Positions 11,228-23,349 of a stretch of DNA of 64,000 nt are shown piece by piece (the first letter of the stretch is position 1; each line of letters opens with the position of its first letter). Source of the DNA: Galeopsis tetrahit. Its lineage: Eukaryota; Streptophyta; Magnoliopsida; Lamiales; Lamiaceae. The translations under genes were made by a program, and so were the position numbers. The stretch lies in the NCBI GenBank assembly GCA_963675135.1, contig OY776122.1, forward strand, positions 15,546,881-15,610,880, read 5' to 3'. The notes under the pieces are model-generated. The model saw only the letters and a list, made by a program, of their open reading frames with translations. It was not told the DNA's origin and searched no databases.

Positions 11228-11624
11228 TTATGTTAAAGAAATTGAGACATTATCCCCAACTTTAGTAGTGACATGTTTCTCGTTCAAGAAATTAGAATAC
11301 CAAAGGGCAGATAGTTTTGGATATCTTTTCAACTCTTTGTCATCCAAATCTACGTAGTAAAATCCATATGAAGACTCATAGCCATCCACTAACTCCAGAC
11401 AATCGAACAACGTCCACACAAAGTACCCTTTTGTATTTGATTCGTTCCTTCTAGTACATCCATCAAGTTTAGATTATGTACTAGTTTGGTGTCCCATAAA
11501 TAGGTAAAAATTGATTGAATTGCATTTTCTTACCTTATAGCATTGAGAGTGGGCCCCATGTAAGCATGTATATAATCCACACGAGCCGTGTCTATCAGAG
11601 TTTCATTACGCTTCATCGTTTGAC
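11228..11624 (-). pseudogene. Beta-glucosidase (GH1) relic: last two exons
   Basis: Two exons on the - strand, 11534-11624 (91 bp) and 11228-11447, correspond to the last two exons of the gene at 61358-63725. Splice sites are kept: acceptor before GTCAAACGATG, donor AAG/GTAAG, acceptor AAG/GAACG. The product carries the GH1 C-terminal signature (WTLFDCLELVDGYE, YGFYYVDLDD, KRYPKLSALWYSNFL). Nothing of the upstream exons, including both catalytic glutamates, is present, because homology stops in the preceding intron near 11690. The 3' flank is also homologous to the other copy. It is a truncated duplicate, probably one of two tandem genes pushed 50 kb apart by transposons. It cannot make an active enzyme. 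Confidence 0.88.
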
Positions 11625-11796
11625 CTATCAAAAACAACCTAGCTCTTTTAGAATGCACGTTGCCTTAATTAATGCATTAGTTTTGTTCTAGGATTTATAT
11701 CCCAACACAATGTTATTTAATTCAAAGTCTTCTCTTCTTTATTACCGTTTAACTCAATCTTTTCTTCTTCTTTCTTTCTGAAAAGACTACTGTAAC

Positions 11797-12693
11797 TGTT
11801 ATATAAATTATGTCCGGTCAACAAGTCAGCATTTGTTTTATTGACTGGTCAACAATTCAACGAAGAAAAGTTAAAGTCGTTCAGGCTAGTCAGGCAGGTC
11901 AAAGGCGAGCAACCAATAAGAAGCGAGCATAGTAAGTATATATTTAATGGTTAAACAGGCCAGGAATGTCCACGTGGCAGCGATCAAGAACCTTCATGTT
12001 CGGCGAGCAAGGATGATGAGAGATGGTGGCAAAATGAGGTATATAGGATTACAAGTGAAGATGGTCGGCATAGTCCATAATGTCGAGCTATGTCAGGGGC
12101 GAATAGGGTATCTTGAAGATAAAAGGAGTAGTTATATGAGAAGATTTTAAGTGCAAATGCTCGCCATAAGCCCAAGATAGAGCAGCAATGACCGAACAAA
12201 GATGGAATTCATAGTCCGAGCATTGACAAATCAAAGGCGGTGCAAGTGGTATGATCGACGCCAAATACATCGATGGATGGGACTTAAAGTGGGTGATTGC
12301 AGAAGCATTTAATGCAAAGCAGATGCATTAAATGCATGGAATGATCACACTAATAACAGCTGGATTTACATTTAATAACAAGTATATTCAATTAATGTGT
12401 GGAATAATGTTGAGCTGCCAGCACTAAATGCATGCAAAATTGTAACCTAAGTATAAAAAGCCCATTGAGGGCTCAATAAACAGATCCGAATTTCATTTCC
12501 CTACATACAAAACCCTAATTTCATCTTCTCTCTCAAGTCTTCTAAAGTTCTTCCTCAAGAACACACCTTTCTTATTAAGAGTTCATCAAGAACATTCCAG
12601 ATCATCTATCAATCCGTAAAACACCACTCATAAATAAATGATATTGTTTGTTGCCATTTGATCGATACACCCCGATAAAAAAAGGTTACAACA
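11797..12693 (+). repeat. 5' LTR of the Tat-like gypsy element (start uncertain)
   Basis: Ends ...GGTTACAACA just before TTTGGCGCTAGAAGAAGG. The start is placed at TGTTATATAAATT (11797), but TGTAACTG at 11791 is an alternative. There is no second LTR in the window to fix the ends. Confidence 0.55.
12452..12459 (+). promoter_or_regulatory. TATA box of the gypsy LTR
   Basis: TATAAAAA in AAGTATAAAAAGCCC, about 240 bp before the LTR end. Confidence 0.6.
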
Positions 12694-12695
12694 TT

Positions 12696-12713
12696 TGGCG
12701 CTAGAAGAAGGGG
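12696..12713 (+). other. Primer binding site of the gypsy element
   Basis: TGGCGCTAGAAGAAGGGG follows the LTR end by two bases and begins with TGG, as expected for pairing with a tRNA 3' CCA. The tRNA is not identified. Confidence 0.6.
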
Positions 12714-13039
12714 CCTTTACTGTGCTATTGGAAGATCTTTAGAAAGGTCTTTTCGAGCTCAAGAACGGTTCGTTCTTCGGAGATAAATACGTTCGTATAA
12801 GTTTCTAGGAACTTTATACGGTGAAATAATACATAAGGTGCAAACTAAGTTTTTCCTTTAAGTTTTTGTAATAGATCTTTCAACTTAAACATTAGTTGTG
12901 TTTGAGGTTTCGAATTTGTAAGTTTTCTGGATTTTTTGTTTTTGGTGTTCTTGAACACTCAAGAACACCTTTAATCTTCAAGTTTTTTGTCAGGAAAAGT
13001 GTTATTCCTCTTAATCTTTCATAAAAGTTCTATTATAAG

Positions 13040-14470
13040 ATGTCTCAAAGTCAGTCTCATAGATCACATCGTGAGGACAGTCCGAACCGGGTTAGAGACC
13101 CGAATCGGGGGGAAAGTCCCATGGTTCCACCTCCGGGACAACAAACTCCCGCTCCAGGAACTCCGGCAGCCTTCATGGCGGGAGCATCGCCGGAGATGGC
13201 AGCACTTCTGAGGGATCCTCTTAGGAGGAATGATCAGATAAATTATTTGGCTGGTGAGCAAGCCAGGATGAGGGCCAATCTTGTGCCTCCCCCACCCCAA
13301 GACATAAATGAACAGGAAGAGTGTGAAAGAGAAAGAGACGCTGAAAGGGTACGAAACGAAAGAGAAAGGGCTAGGGTCAATCGAGACCAGCCAATCATTG
13401 AAGAGTACAATTCTCATCAAAGCGAAGAGTCTGGGGACTCACATCAATCCCGACGATCGGCCCTTAGACATTTGGGCGACCAAAAAGATAACGAAGAGCC
13501 ACGTGCTCGAAGAAATTTTATCCACAGAAGATATGACGGTCAACGTATTCATGTTGAGGAAAATCGTCAACAACAATAACCCGCCTAGTCGGAGAGAGCC
13601 CATCATGTTAGGAATGATGGACAACGATCAGTACATGATCGCATAAATGCAGGAAAGGGGAATCATCATGTGAGGAATGATGGTCAACGATCGATTCACC
13701 ATCGCGTTGGACCATTGCCAGCTGGGTCAGGAAACTCAATCAATGATTAGCCAGAAGCAAGTATTGCTCGGCGAGCAGCTCGAGCCCAGCCTATTGAGGC
13801 CAAGGTCGAGGATAACAATATGATGATCATGGTTCAGAACCAGGAAAGACTGCAAAGACATGTCGAAGGTTTGTTGCTCGAAGTCGAGATAAACCGAGGA
13901 ATGGAAAGGCCGATCACCATGCCTGCTTCCCCATTGAGTGTGATGATTCTCACAACTCCGATCCAAAAGAAGATACAAGTGCCGACCATCCCGCCTTATA
14001 ATGGGAAAACAGATCCGAGGGTCCACTTGGCAAAATATACATACTATATGGCCTCAGTGGGGGCCATAGATGCAACCAAATGTAGGAATTTCTCTCTTAC
14101 ATTGGGGGACATAGCACATAGATGGTACTCTATGTTGCCCGCGGGAACGATAGTGTCATTTGCCCATCTGGGGCAAGAGTTCTTAACATACTACAGTGCT
14201 ATTCCTGCTCGGCCAGCATCAAAGCAAAGATTGGCAAACATGAGACAAGGGGCCGATGAAATGGAGAAGGCCTTTATCGAGAGGTTCGATAAGATTGTTA
14301 TGGATGGTGAGCCAATCAATGAAGACTCCAAGGTCATCTCGATCGTTGGAGGTCTTAAAGTCGGGATAAGGCTATGGAAAGATGTTAATTTATGCTTTCC
14401 ACAGTCGTATGTTGAGTTTAGAAACAGGGCTAGAGACATAATCCAGATTGATGAAATGATGCGCGCCTAG
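13040..14470 (+). pseudogene. Gypsy gag remnant
   Basis: Two open stretches in one frame, 13040-13579 and 13820-14470, are separated by nonsense codons beginning at 13577. The first codes for a Pro/Arg/Glu-rich N-terminal part starting MSQSQSHRSHRED. The second holds the retrotransposon gag core (PPYNGKTDPRVHLAKY, then WYSMLPAGTI and FIERFDKI), which forms the capsid of Ty3/gypsy particles. The pattern is that of the Tat lineage. No zinc knuckle is seen after it; the reading frame ends at 14470 and the following sequence changes frame. Confidence 0.8.
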
Positions 14471-16028
14471 AAAGCGCCGATCAAGGCAAATCAGGCCGAG
14501 GCCCCGAAGATCTGGAAAGAACTTTTTTCAATGAATTCAAAGATGTGACTTCTTCGTATTACTATTGTGTGAAGGTGCCTTCTCCAAATGGAACGATCAC
14601 AATAAAAGGCGACCAAAAAAGGGCGAGATTGTGCATCAGGAATATCGCAAAGAAGTTCGTAGAAGATCACTCGAATATGAAAGGCAAGGCCGTAATGGCA
14701 AGCACCTCGGTCGATGTGACCGAAAAGATGACAACTTAAATTGAAAGGTATGAAATAGGCGGGTCTAGTCGCACTATAAATGTGGGTTATGGTGGAAATC
14801 ACACCCTAAATGAAAATAATAATAACCTAATGGAGATTGACGAATAGTCAATTCTCCAAACTAATGACGAATCTACGAAAGTAGATGATAAATTAGAACC
14901 TATGGAAATAATCGAGTTTACGAAAGTAGATGTTAAATTCGAACCTATGGAAGTAAACGAGAATAACGAACTTGGTTCTGATGATAATGATCTGGAACTA
15001 AGGGTAGGCTTTGAGCCAAAAGAATATCACCTAAGTATCAGACGTCCGATCGATGATCCGAGGATCTATGAGCCTAATAGTTGAGCAACACGAGTTGAAG
15101 AGCTGGAGGCCATTCCGGTCAATCCCGAGCATCCTGAATGGGAGATTTTCCTCGTCATCAATCTGCTAGAACCTTTACAAATTGAAATTCTTGAATTTCT
15201 AAAGCAAAATTTAGACATGTTCTCTTGGTCGCATACGAACATGATAGGGATCAAGACCGAATATGCTTTTCATCGATTAAATGTTGATGCGAGCTGCAAG
15301 CCTATTCATTAAAAACGAAGAAAGTTTGGTTCGGAAAAATATGCGGCCTTAGAAAGCGAAGTGAAGAAGTTGGTGGACAACCGATTGGTCGAAATTGTGG
15401 GTACGGAGCCTCATTGGGTCGCCAACCCAGTGCTCGTCAAGAAGCCAACAGGTACTTGGAGATTGTGTGTGGATTTTACTAATTTGAACAAGGAATGTCT
15501 AAAGGATAACTTCCCAATACCACATATAGATTATTTGGTCGATCAAACAGCTGGCCATGAATTATTGACGTTTATGGATGCCTTCACCGGATATCATCAA
15601 ATTTCTATGCATCCAAACGACGTCAAGCATACAACCTTTACACCGAAGCAAAACATGTATGTTTGGAAGAGAATGCCCTTTGGATTGAGAAAAGCAAGGG
15701 CTACATACCAGAGATTGGTCAACACAACGTTCGAACAACAAATCGGCGAGATAATGGAGGTCTACATAGATGACATTGTTGTGAAAAGTTTGCACAAGGA
15801 AGATCATGCTCGAGACTTGGCGATGGCGTTCGAAATTATGTGAGAATATGGCATGAAGCTCAACCTAAAGAAGTGCAGCTTTGGAGTTCAATTTGGGAAA
15901 TTTTGGGGTCACATGGTCAGTCAAAGAGAGATTGAGGCAAATCCAAGTAAAATTCAAGTAATTGTCGACATGCAGAGTCCGAGAAACGTGAAATAAGTGC
16001 AAAGATTAACTGGTTGTTTGGCTGCATT
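14471..16028 (+). pseudogene. Gypsy pol remnant: reverse transcriptase, protease apparently lost
   Basis: Broken frames from 14519 encode a fragment that in this lineage follows the protease (YYYCVKVPSPNGTITIKG), an acidic stretch at 14902-15084, and then reverse transcriptase. The clearest block is 15361-15843, with TWRLCVDFTNLNKECLKD, MPFGLRKARATYQ and the catalytic YIDD, ending in a TGA. RT homology then continues across more stops to 16028 (KKCSFG, RLTGCLAAF). I see no retropepsin motif between gag and RT, which suggests an internal deletion. Element B interrupts the frame after LAAF, and the frame resumes at 30949. Confidence 0.82.
16024..16028. repeat. Target-site duplication of element B, left
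   Basis: GCATT, identical to 30944-30948. Confidence 0.9.
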
Positions 16029-17634
16029 TGTTGGTCCTTGGTGGAGTATAACACAAGTGTATGGGGGGGGGGGGGAATGCACTTGTGTATGCAAATTCTT
16101 TTCTTTTTGACAAACTGGTCTTATCAGGCAAGTTGTCTCACAACTAGCCTGAGTGAGAACTTTGATAGATACTTGTCCTACTGATTACTATTGAGTGATC
16201 AGTTGGCTAAATATCTAAAAGAGTTGCTAAGTGCGGAATGTGGTTGGCCTTTGACTCAAAGAGATACTCCAATTTAATTTCTGAAAAATACAATTATCAG
16301 GGACTTTGTCCAAAACAGTTTTTCTTAACTTACTGAATTTTGCTCTTTAAAATATGTTGGAATGTAAGTAAATAAAGAGTGCAGTAAGTAAATGGCACAC
16401 AAGTTTATAGTGGTTCAGAGACTCAAGCTCCTACATCCACTTTCCCTAATTGAACAGGATAATTCCTTCACAATGGAATTAGCTTGTTTTATAGTGCCAA
16501 GGTGCACTGATCAACAACACTCTCTTAGTGTTTTGATCCCTATGATAACTTGAGTCCTAGTGCTCAATCTCTCTGAGTTAATACTGTGTTTCACAATAAC
16601 AGTCCTTAACTCCTCATTTCTACAACAAACTCTTTCTTCACTAAATGAGATAGGGTTTGAGGTTTGGTTCCAACTAATAGAGATATCCTTTACAATAAGA
16701 ACAGTGTAAAGGCTTAGGATATCTCAATGCTAAGCTTTGGATATTCTACAAAGATTGGCTTAGCTTGATGAAGTGATTCAGGAAACTTGGGATTCTAGAG
16801 AACAGCTTGGTTTCCTTTGAAAGCTTGATGATAGTTTGATAGCTTGTAGTTGGATGTTATGAATCCCTTGATCACTTCTGTATTTATAGGCAAATTTGAG
16901 CAGCTAACCGTTGGAGGGATAGCAATTCAAACTTGTCTATTTGTAGCACCATTGAAACGGCTATCAGCCTTGGCATTCTTTTATCCACTGTGTAAAAGAC
17001 CTCTTCAATGGTTGCTTGAATGAATGTGTTGACTTCAGAAAAATGCGGCTGAGATGACTTGTGTCAGATTCCAAATATGCACATTTCCCAAGGTTGATTT
17101 GTGGCAGAAGCTACACTCAACCAACGGTCAGATTGGACAAGCTCCCTGAACATTCCTGCTGCAATTTAGAATGTTCCAACATTCCTTCAATGCTTCACTC
17201 TTTAATGCTCTAAGTCTTTAATGCTTGGTTTAGGCATGATTGGCAATAAATGCTTCATTGAATGTGTCTTCTGTGGGCTTTGACATTTAATGTTCTTGAT
17301 CATTTGTACTTCAGCTGTCTTGATCATTTGCATTTATGAGCATTGCTTTACTGCTCTTGATCTCTTCAGCTAAGTTGTCCACTTGGTCAGTCTGTCCTGA
17401 AAGTTCAGCAACTTTGGCCTATAGACTTATCAAGCTGCCTAACATTCCAGCTTTGGACAACTATCCTAAATACTAAAATCTCACAACATTCCTGAGACTT
17501 TTCACTTAAGCAATCTACATACTTAAGTGTACTGAGACAACTTGCGTGAACTAGACTTGAGCTTATCTCAACTAATCTGAACATCATCAATCAGGGGTTT
17601 TGGTATCTAGATCAAAATCATTTTATTCCCAACA
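16029..17634 (-). repeat. 3' LTR of element B
   Basis: On the element strand it starts TGTTGGGAATAAAATG and ends AAGGACCAACA. The TATA box is at 16881-16888. A G13 tract (16063-16075, C-run on the element strand) lies in a short inverted repeat near the end. Confidence 0.93.
16881..16888 (-). promoter_or_regulatory. TATA box in the 3' LTR of B
   Basis: TATAAATA in CCTATAAATACAGAAG on the - strand; the same site is at 30190-30197 in the 5' LTR. Confidence 0.7.
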
Positions 17635-17649
17635 ATTTCCCCCTTTTTG
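17635..17649 (-). other. 3' polypurine tract of element B
   Basis: On the - strand AAAAAGGGGGAAAT directly precedes the LTR start, as in elements A and C. Confidence 0.88.
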
Positions 17650-17950
17650 ATGATGCCAAAACTTATTACAAAGGGAACTTGACTTATACTATACTTTACC
17701 TTCAGGGAGAGTGAACTGGTCAACTTGCCTGAAAGAAACTGTTAGCACAATAAATCAAGTATATATGTAATGTCAGGTTAGTTGAGATAATGAGTTGTTA
17801 TCTCTTGATAGAAAATCAGTGGTCCTTTTATATATCATTGAGCATTACAGATCAGAAAATCAAAGGACAACAAGACTGATACAAAGAAAGTAGAATAACA
17901 ACATCATAAGTAATCATAAAAACCAGATAGGGAAGAAGTGAACTTATCCA

Positions 17951-20900
17951 TCAGAGAGTTCCATCATCTTGAGGAGCAATGCCATACTGAGCCCATACTC
18001 TTTTCTTCAGTTCCCAGATCTCTTTGTTGGTTCCTTTAGGGCCAGGCTTCAACTTCTCCATCCTCATGATGTTGATGAATTCTTCCAGTATCTTTCCCTC
18101 GTCAATTAAGTTCCCATTGAACTTAGGAGGCATGTACAGAATAGGACCAGGGGCCTTGAATTCAACTCTGGCCATCTCAGCTGCTGCAAACAGCTTTTGG
18201 TAGAGGTCCCTATGGTTCTCAAACATAAACTGCACAAAGACTTCATCTACACTCTCTTCAAGCCACTTTCCATTGACATAAAAGTCATATACAAAACTTC
18301 TCTTGGCCTCCTCCCATGCATCATTCAGTGAGATTGGAACCCACTTATCATGGTGAGGGTACTGAGTGTCCCATCTTTGTAGCATTTGTGGTTTGAGCTT
18401 TCTGTAAGAAGCCCTCCTTCTTGGAGCTTTGAAGTTTGCCCTCCTTCCATCTCTTGCCTTGTTGGCCTCAACCAACTGATCCATTCTCTCTTTAGCTCTT
18501 AGAAGAGCTAGCTTCTCCTGTGTCTCTGGATCCTTTCCAAATCCTTCTTCAAACAGCTTAGAAGGATCATCAGCAAGCTTGGGCACAGCATCTTCAGGCT
18601 CTCTGTCTTGTTCAACTTCTTCTTCTTCAATGGCAGGCAGCTTGGCTGCTTTCTTCATCCTCTTGGATTTCCTCACTGGAGTTGATTCTTCAGACTGAAA
18701 TTCTGATGGCAAAGTCAGGCTGGTTGGGAATTCATTGAAGGCTTGCAATTCCTTCCTTTTTCTTTCAGATGACCTTGTCACCTTCCCCCTTACTTCAGCA
18801 TCCTTCTCTTTGGGTTCAAGTCCTGCTGACTCACCACCAGGCCTTTGTTGCTTCCTTGCCTGACTCTCCATTGCAGACATCATGGACTCTTTAACAGCAA
18901 TTTGAATCTGCTCTTCCTCAGTCAAGTTCTCAATGTTCATTGGGCCTTTTCCTTTCCCAATGTCTTCTACTGCCTCCTCCTCAACATCAGAGACCTTCTC
19001 CTTTCCTTTGGATTCACCAATAACCAAGGTTCCCTTTGCGCTAGCTCTCTCTCTTTCCCCCTTTTTGGCATTATCAAAACACTGGGGCTTCAAGTCACTT
19101 ATAGTGACAGAGAGATGTGAGTGAGCATGAGTGAGGGACTTCAACTCCTGCAGTAGGTAAACATTCTCATCATGAATGTTTTGCATTTTGTCATATGCCA
19201 TGTTCAAGAATGTGTGAACAGGTTTCATCTTTTGAGCAACAATGGCATCTAAAGTGGCTTTTGGTGATTGATCAAGTTTGGCCTGAAGTTGATTAGTGAG
19301 GTTGGCCACAACTTGATCAGACACTTTGGCCATAAGTTCAGCAGTGAACTTCTCTGCAGCCTCTTTCACCATTGCAGCTCTCAATTCTTCAGCCTTCTTT
19401 CTCTGTGTAGCAGTTCTTTGCCTTAATGCATCTTTGATTGTCCTCCTCAAGGCTCTCACATTATGCTTGTACAAATCTTTAAGGCCCTTCTGCTCTTTCT
19501 GCACAGATTTTGTGAATTTCACCATCTCTTCCTTTGCCTTTGTTACCTCTGTTGAAACTGTTTGCAGTCCAGTTTCAACACCACAGATCCTTGCATCCAG
19601 TGTAGGTAGGATTACCTCCTCTGAGCCAGTTAGCCTCATTTCCACAGAGGCTAGAGTCTTTCCTTGGTCATCTAGGGTGTCTACTGTTGCAGCATGAGCT
19701 TTCTCAACTTCCCTGATCAAAGAATCCAACTTCTCTGACTGTTGCTCAATGGATGTTGCAGTTTTTGATGCAATTTGCAAGCTAGCCTCAGTTGCATTTG
19801 CTTGCTCAAAGTAGATTTTGTTCAAGGTGGACACATTTGCTGAGACTGCTTCAAGGTCTATGTCAGCATCAACTGGAATTTCTGTAAGAGAGGCATCTGC
19901 AAAAATTTGCTCAATGGTGACAGCTACTGAATCTGAAAAACTAAGAGTGTTAGTAAAAACTCCCTCAACACCCTCATTCTTTTTATCTCCCAATATGCCT
20001 GATTCATCAGCACCTATACTCTCATTTTCAACTTCTTTCTTTTCTTCATTTTCAATAGATAAGCTCACATTCACTGGAGAATCAGGCCTCCTTTCACCAA
20101 GGGATTCATCAAGTTCAGATTTGACTTGAAGAATAGCCTGACTCTCATATTGGGCTGCACCCAATATTTCTACTTCATCTCCCTCTATAATTGGTGCACT
20201 CATGGAACCAGTAATCATACACTCATCCTCACCTCCTCCCTCTGATTTTTCATCACTATGTGCCTTTTCAACTCCTTCTTTTCCTAAACCTGACACCTCC
20301 ATATCCTCAACAGGATCCACAGAGGGCAGTTGTTGGGAGATCACAGTGCTTGGGCATCCCAAGGCCACTGAGTCATCCTGAATGACTAAAGGCTGGTCAA
20401 TGTCCAACTGTCCTGACATTGATGAGGCTTTAGCCAAACTAGCTTTTCCCATGGAAGTCTCAACATTGTCAAGCTGTGCCTCAGGTTCAGAAGAACCATC
20501 CTTGGCCAATGCATCTTGGACTGAGTCACCATCTTTGGTCAACTCCTCTGAATGATCAGAGTCCTTAACAGAAGGATAGGTCAAGTAATGTACCTGAGCA
20601 GAATTGAGGCCAGGAGGATTGGGATTGGTGTTGTCATCATCATCATTGTCATCATCAGATGGACTATCAGGATGCCTGAGTCCCTGTGCAATTCTTTCTC
20701 TCTCAGCAAGCACCTTCTCATGAACAATGGTGCAGAACAAGGCCTCAGTGGTCAACACACTGGATTTCTTCACATTTGCAAAGTTCAAGAGCCTGTTCTC
20801 TTCAACCTGCCACCAGCTTGCTCCTTTATCCTGAATAGCCTGAGCTATTTCCACCATAGTTCTATCCTTGATCTCAACAAGAGCTCTGAGATCATAGAAC

Positions 20901-22676
20901 TGTTGTTGCAGCCTAGGATAATCCTTCAGTCCTGGATATAACTCATCCACATTGGCTTTGGCAATCTGCCTCAGCATCCCCTCATAGGTGTACTCTTCAC
21001 CACTTTCATCTTCAGAAGAGTTGGCTTGGGATTCAGGTAGGTTGGGTTCAGAAGGGTTGAGTTCAGAAGGATTGGGTTCAGAAGAGCTTAAAACAAGTTG
21101 GGATTCAGGTGCTTTTGAGAGCAATGTTCCTGAAGAGGTAATTGGAATGGCTGGAATGGGTGGGAGAGTAAGTTGATCACCTTCTTGAAGAGCAGTTTCA
21201 AGAAGTTTGGTATAAGACAAAAGTCTGGGATCAAGGGGGGAGAATGGCCTATCTTCAATGTCAGCTAAATCAGCTAACACATCAATTCCTGTTCTATCAG
21301 GAGCACCTTCAGGAGAGTAAACTTTCTTTGCAATAATTGGGGCATCTTCAGGAGTCTTGCACTCCTCTTCTTCATGCCTTGATGGAGATATTCTTTGAGA
21401 TTGAATATCAGGAGAGTTGGCTTCAGGGCTGTTGGGCTTTGATTTGGACTTGGAGTTAGACCTACTTGCTTGTCTAATCTCCTTGAAAAATTCCTTCTTT
21501 TTCTTCTCCTCTTCCATCAACTTCTGCTTCTCAGAAGTTTTGATGATTCTTCTTCTTCTTTCTGACCTTGTTGGCTTATCAAGGTCCCTAAACTCTGTTA
21601 CAGACTCTGGTTGCAAGGGGACAACCTCTCTGACTTCTTCACTTTCTTCAGGAGGATTGACTCCTTCTTCAGCAACCTTTTCAATCTCTTCAGAAGTGGC
21701 TCCTCCACTTCTTGACTGGCTTTCTGGGGGAGATTCACTCAGAATCTTCTTCATCTTCTTCAACTTTGGCTGAGCTTTTGGTGGTTGAGCTCTTCTCTTT
21801 CTTGGAGAAGTTCTGGTTGTGGGAACAACAACACCTGCTTTCTTGGAAGCTGCATCCTGCTTCCTCTTTTCTGTCTTAGAAGACAGCTTCCTAAACATCA
21901 CCTTTTGAGCTGGGAAGGGCTTTGGCTTGGCTTGGAGGTGGGTATAATGTGCAAATCTTTCTAAGAGCATGCTAGCTCTTGTGCAAAATTGGAGTCTCCC
22001 ATCAACTACCACCTTGTGGTGCTTCACCTCTTTGAACTTAAACTTTTCATTCATCATCTTGTCTAGAATGAAATTTTTCCAGTTGAACTTGACTCTCTTC
22101 TCAACAGAGTCAATCACAGCAGCCATTACTCTCAATTTAGGCATACTTATTTGTTCAACACTCCCAGAGTGGCTTAACAAACTCTTCACCACACAATCAA
22201 ACAAGTGCCTAAATACTGGCTTCAAAGTGTTCTTGTTCTGAGCACTTACAACTTTCTTAGGTTCTATCATCCATGGATAGTAGAACTCCTGATCATCTTC
22301 TTCTTTATACATCTCTGGATCCTGGCCTTCTGAAGGTAGCCCAAAGCTAGCATCCAGATCCTCAGCAGTGAAGATGATGGTGTGTTGGCTTTCTTCTTCT
22401 TCATCTTCCTCAGCATATGTGAGCTTAGTGCACACATCTCCCTTCTTGCCCTTCAGTGACGGAGTTCAGGCAGGAATCTGGCTTGGTGCCTAAGAACTTT
22501 TCTAGCCCAGCCTCCCTTAGCCAATGGAGGACTTGATGGACTTCAGTGACTGGGCTATCAAAGGCAACTAGCTTTTCAAACCAAAGTGAGTTTGGATTGC
22601 TGAGATAGGAGAAATCAATGTCCAAGGATGGATCATTGAAGTCTACAAGTTCTTCTCTCTTGATTTTGGGAGCCAT
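17951..22676 (-). pseudogene. Element B downstream ORF (third ORF), one frameshifting deletion
   Basis: ATG at 22676 opens 83 codons that end at 22425. The other frame is then open from 22435 down to 17951 for 1,494 codons. Comparison with element A shows a deletion of roughly 20 bases near 22455 that shifts the frame; otherwise the product is complete. It has an N-terminal conserved region (FGLPSEGQDPEMY, then a block ending RFAHY), acidic and Ser/Pro-rich linkers with repeated N-P-S-E / N-L-P-E motifs, a long helical coiled-coil-like part (about residues 870-1060 of the long ORF), and a conserved C-terminal region ending in KKRVWAQYGIAP. No transmembrane helix or signal peptide is visible. 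The function is unknown. The long undamaged 1,494-codon frame suggests either constraint until recently or a young insertion. Confidence 0.87.
19064..19079 (-). other. Polypurine-tract copy inside the downstream ORF of B
   Basis: On the - strand GCCAAAAAGGGGGAAA, encoding A-K-K-G-E in the same protein context as in element A (CFDNAKKGERER). Confidence 0.7.
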
Positions 22677-22791
22677 GGATAATTTTGAGAGATAGAATGG
22701 TTTTTTGGAGAAAAGTTGCAGGTTGAGAGGTTTTGAAAATCTTAAGAGTTTGGAAATGTGAGTGCGTGAGGAAGAAAGTAAAAATTGAGGA

Positions 22792-22800
22792 GTTTATATA
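22792..22800 (-). promoter_or_regulatory. Internal TATA box upstream of the downstream ORF of B
   Basis: On the - strand CATATATAAACTCCTC, a good plant TATA box, lies about 120 bp before the ATG at 22676. It is followed by a C/T-rich leader (CCTCACGCACTCACATTTCC) and a good start context (ATCCATGGCT). This could let the third ORF be transcribed on its own. Confidence 0.55.
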
Positions 22801-23318
22801 TGAATGGGATTTATTAACCGTTGGTTAATAGAATATAACAGTGGGTAATTTTGAAGAACCAATTGGATATAGTGGGGTAGTGGGCTTTCAGCGGTTTGAT
22901 GGAGTTTTAATGCAAATCAATGGCCTTGATGATGGCTCGAGAATTCATGAAATCTTAATTAAGATTTTGCATTTAATGCTGATTTGCCATTTTGGGGGCA
23001 AAGATCTTCATAGTACACGCCATCCTAAAATGGCCTACTCTTATATCAAGAAACCTTTTAAATGTCTAATCAATGCTAAAAATAGCAATAATTATCCAAT
23101 TAATTCGGACAAACATCCTGAGATGTGTTTTGACTTCTCTCTTGGTCAACCTGTTTGACTAACATGCCTGAGTGGGTCCCAATGTTGCTGACTGGGTCCC
23201 ACTAGGACAAAGCTCCTGACCACCATTGTTGAACATCATAAGGACAACTTTGCTGAGTTTCCCTGTTTGGCAGATTGCTTCAGTGAGGTTGGTCAACTTT
23301 GCTGAAGTTCAATTTAAT

Positions 23319-23333
23319 GAACTTCCCCCTTCT
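23319..23333 (-). other. Polypurine-like tract after pol, element B
   Basis: On the - strand AAGAAGGGGGAAGTT, just after the pol stop at 23350, in the same place as the tract at 2461 in element A. Confidence 0.5.
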
Positions 23334-23349
23334 TATGAGCTTCCTTCCT

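Larger units (their letters stand above)
11797..16028 (+). mobile_element. Tat-like Ty3/gypsy element, 5' part
   Basis: A 5' LTR, primer site, gag and reverse transcriptase in order on the + strand, full of stops. Element B is inserted at 16029 and the gypsy sequence resumes at 30944. The protease region seems to be missing between gag and RT. The 3' end was lost at the junction near 31275. Confidence 0.85.

Noticed and set aside
11947..12270. Short open frames
   Set aside because: They lie in the gypsy LTR and show no motif.
13064..13646. Alternative frames around 13064-13646 on both strands
   Set aside because: Shadows of the gypsy gag N-terminal part.
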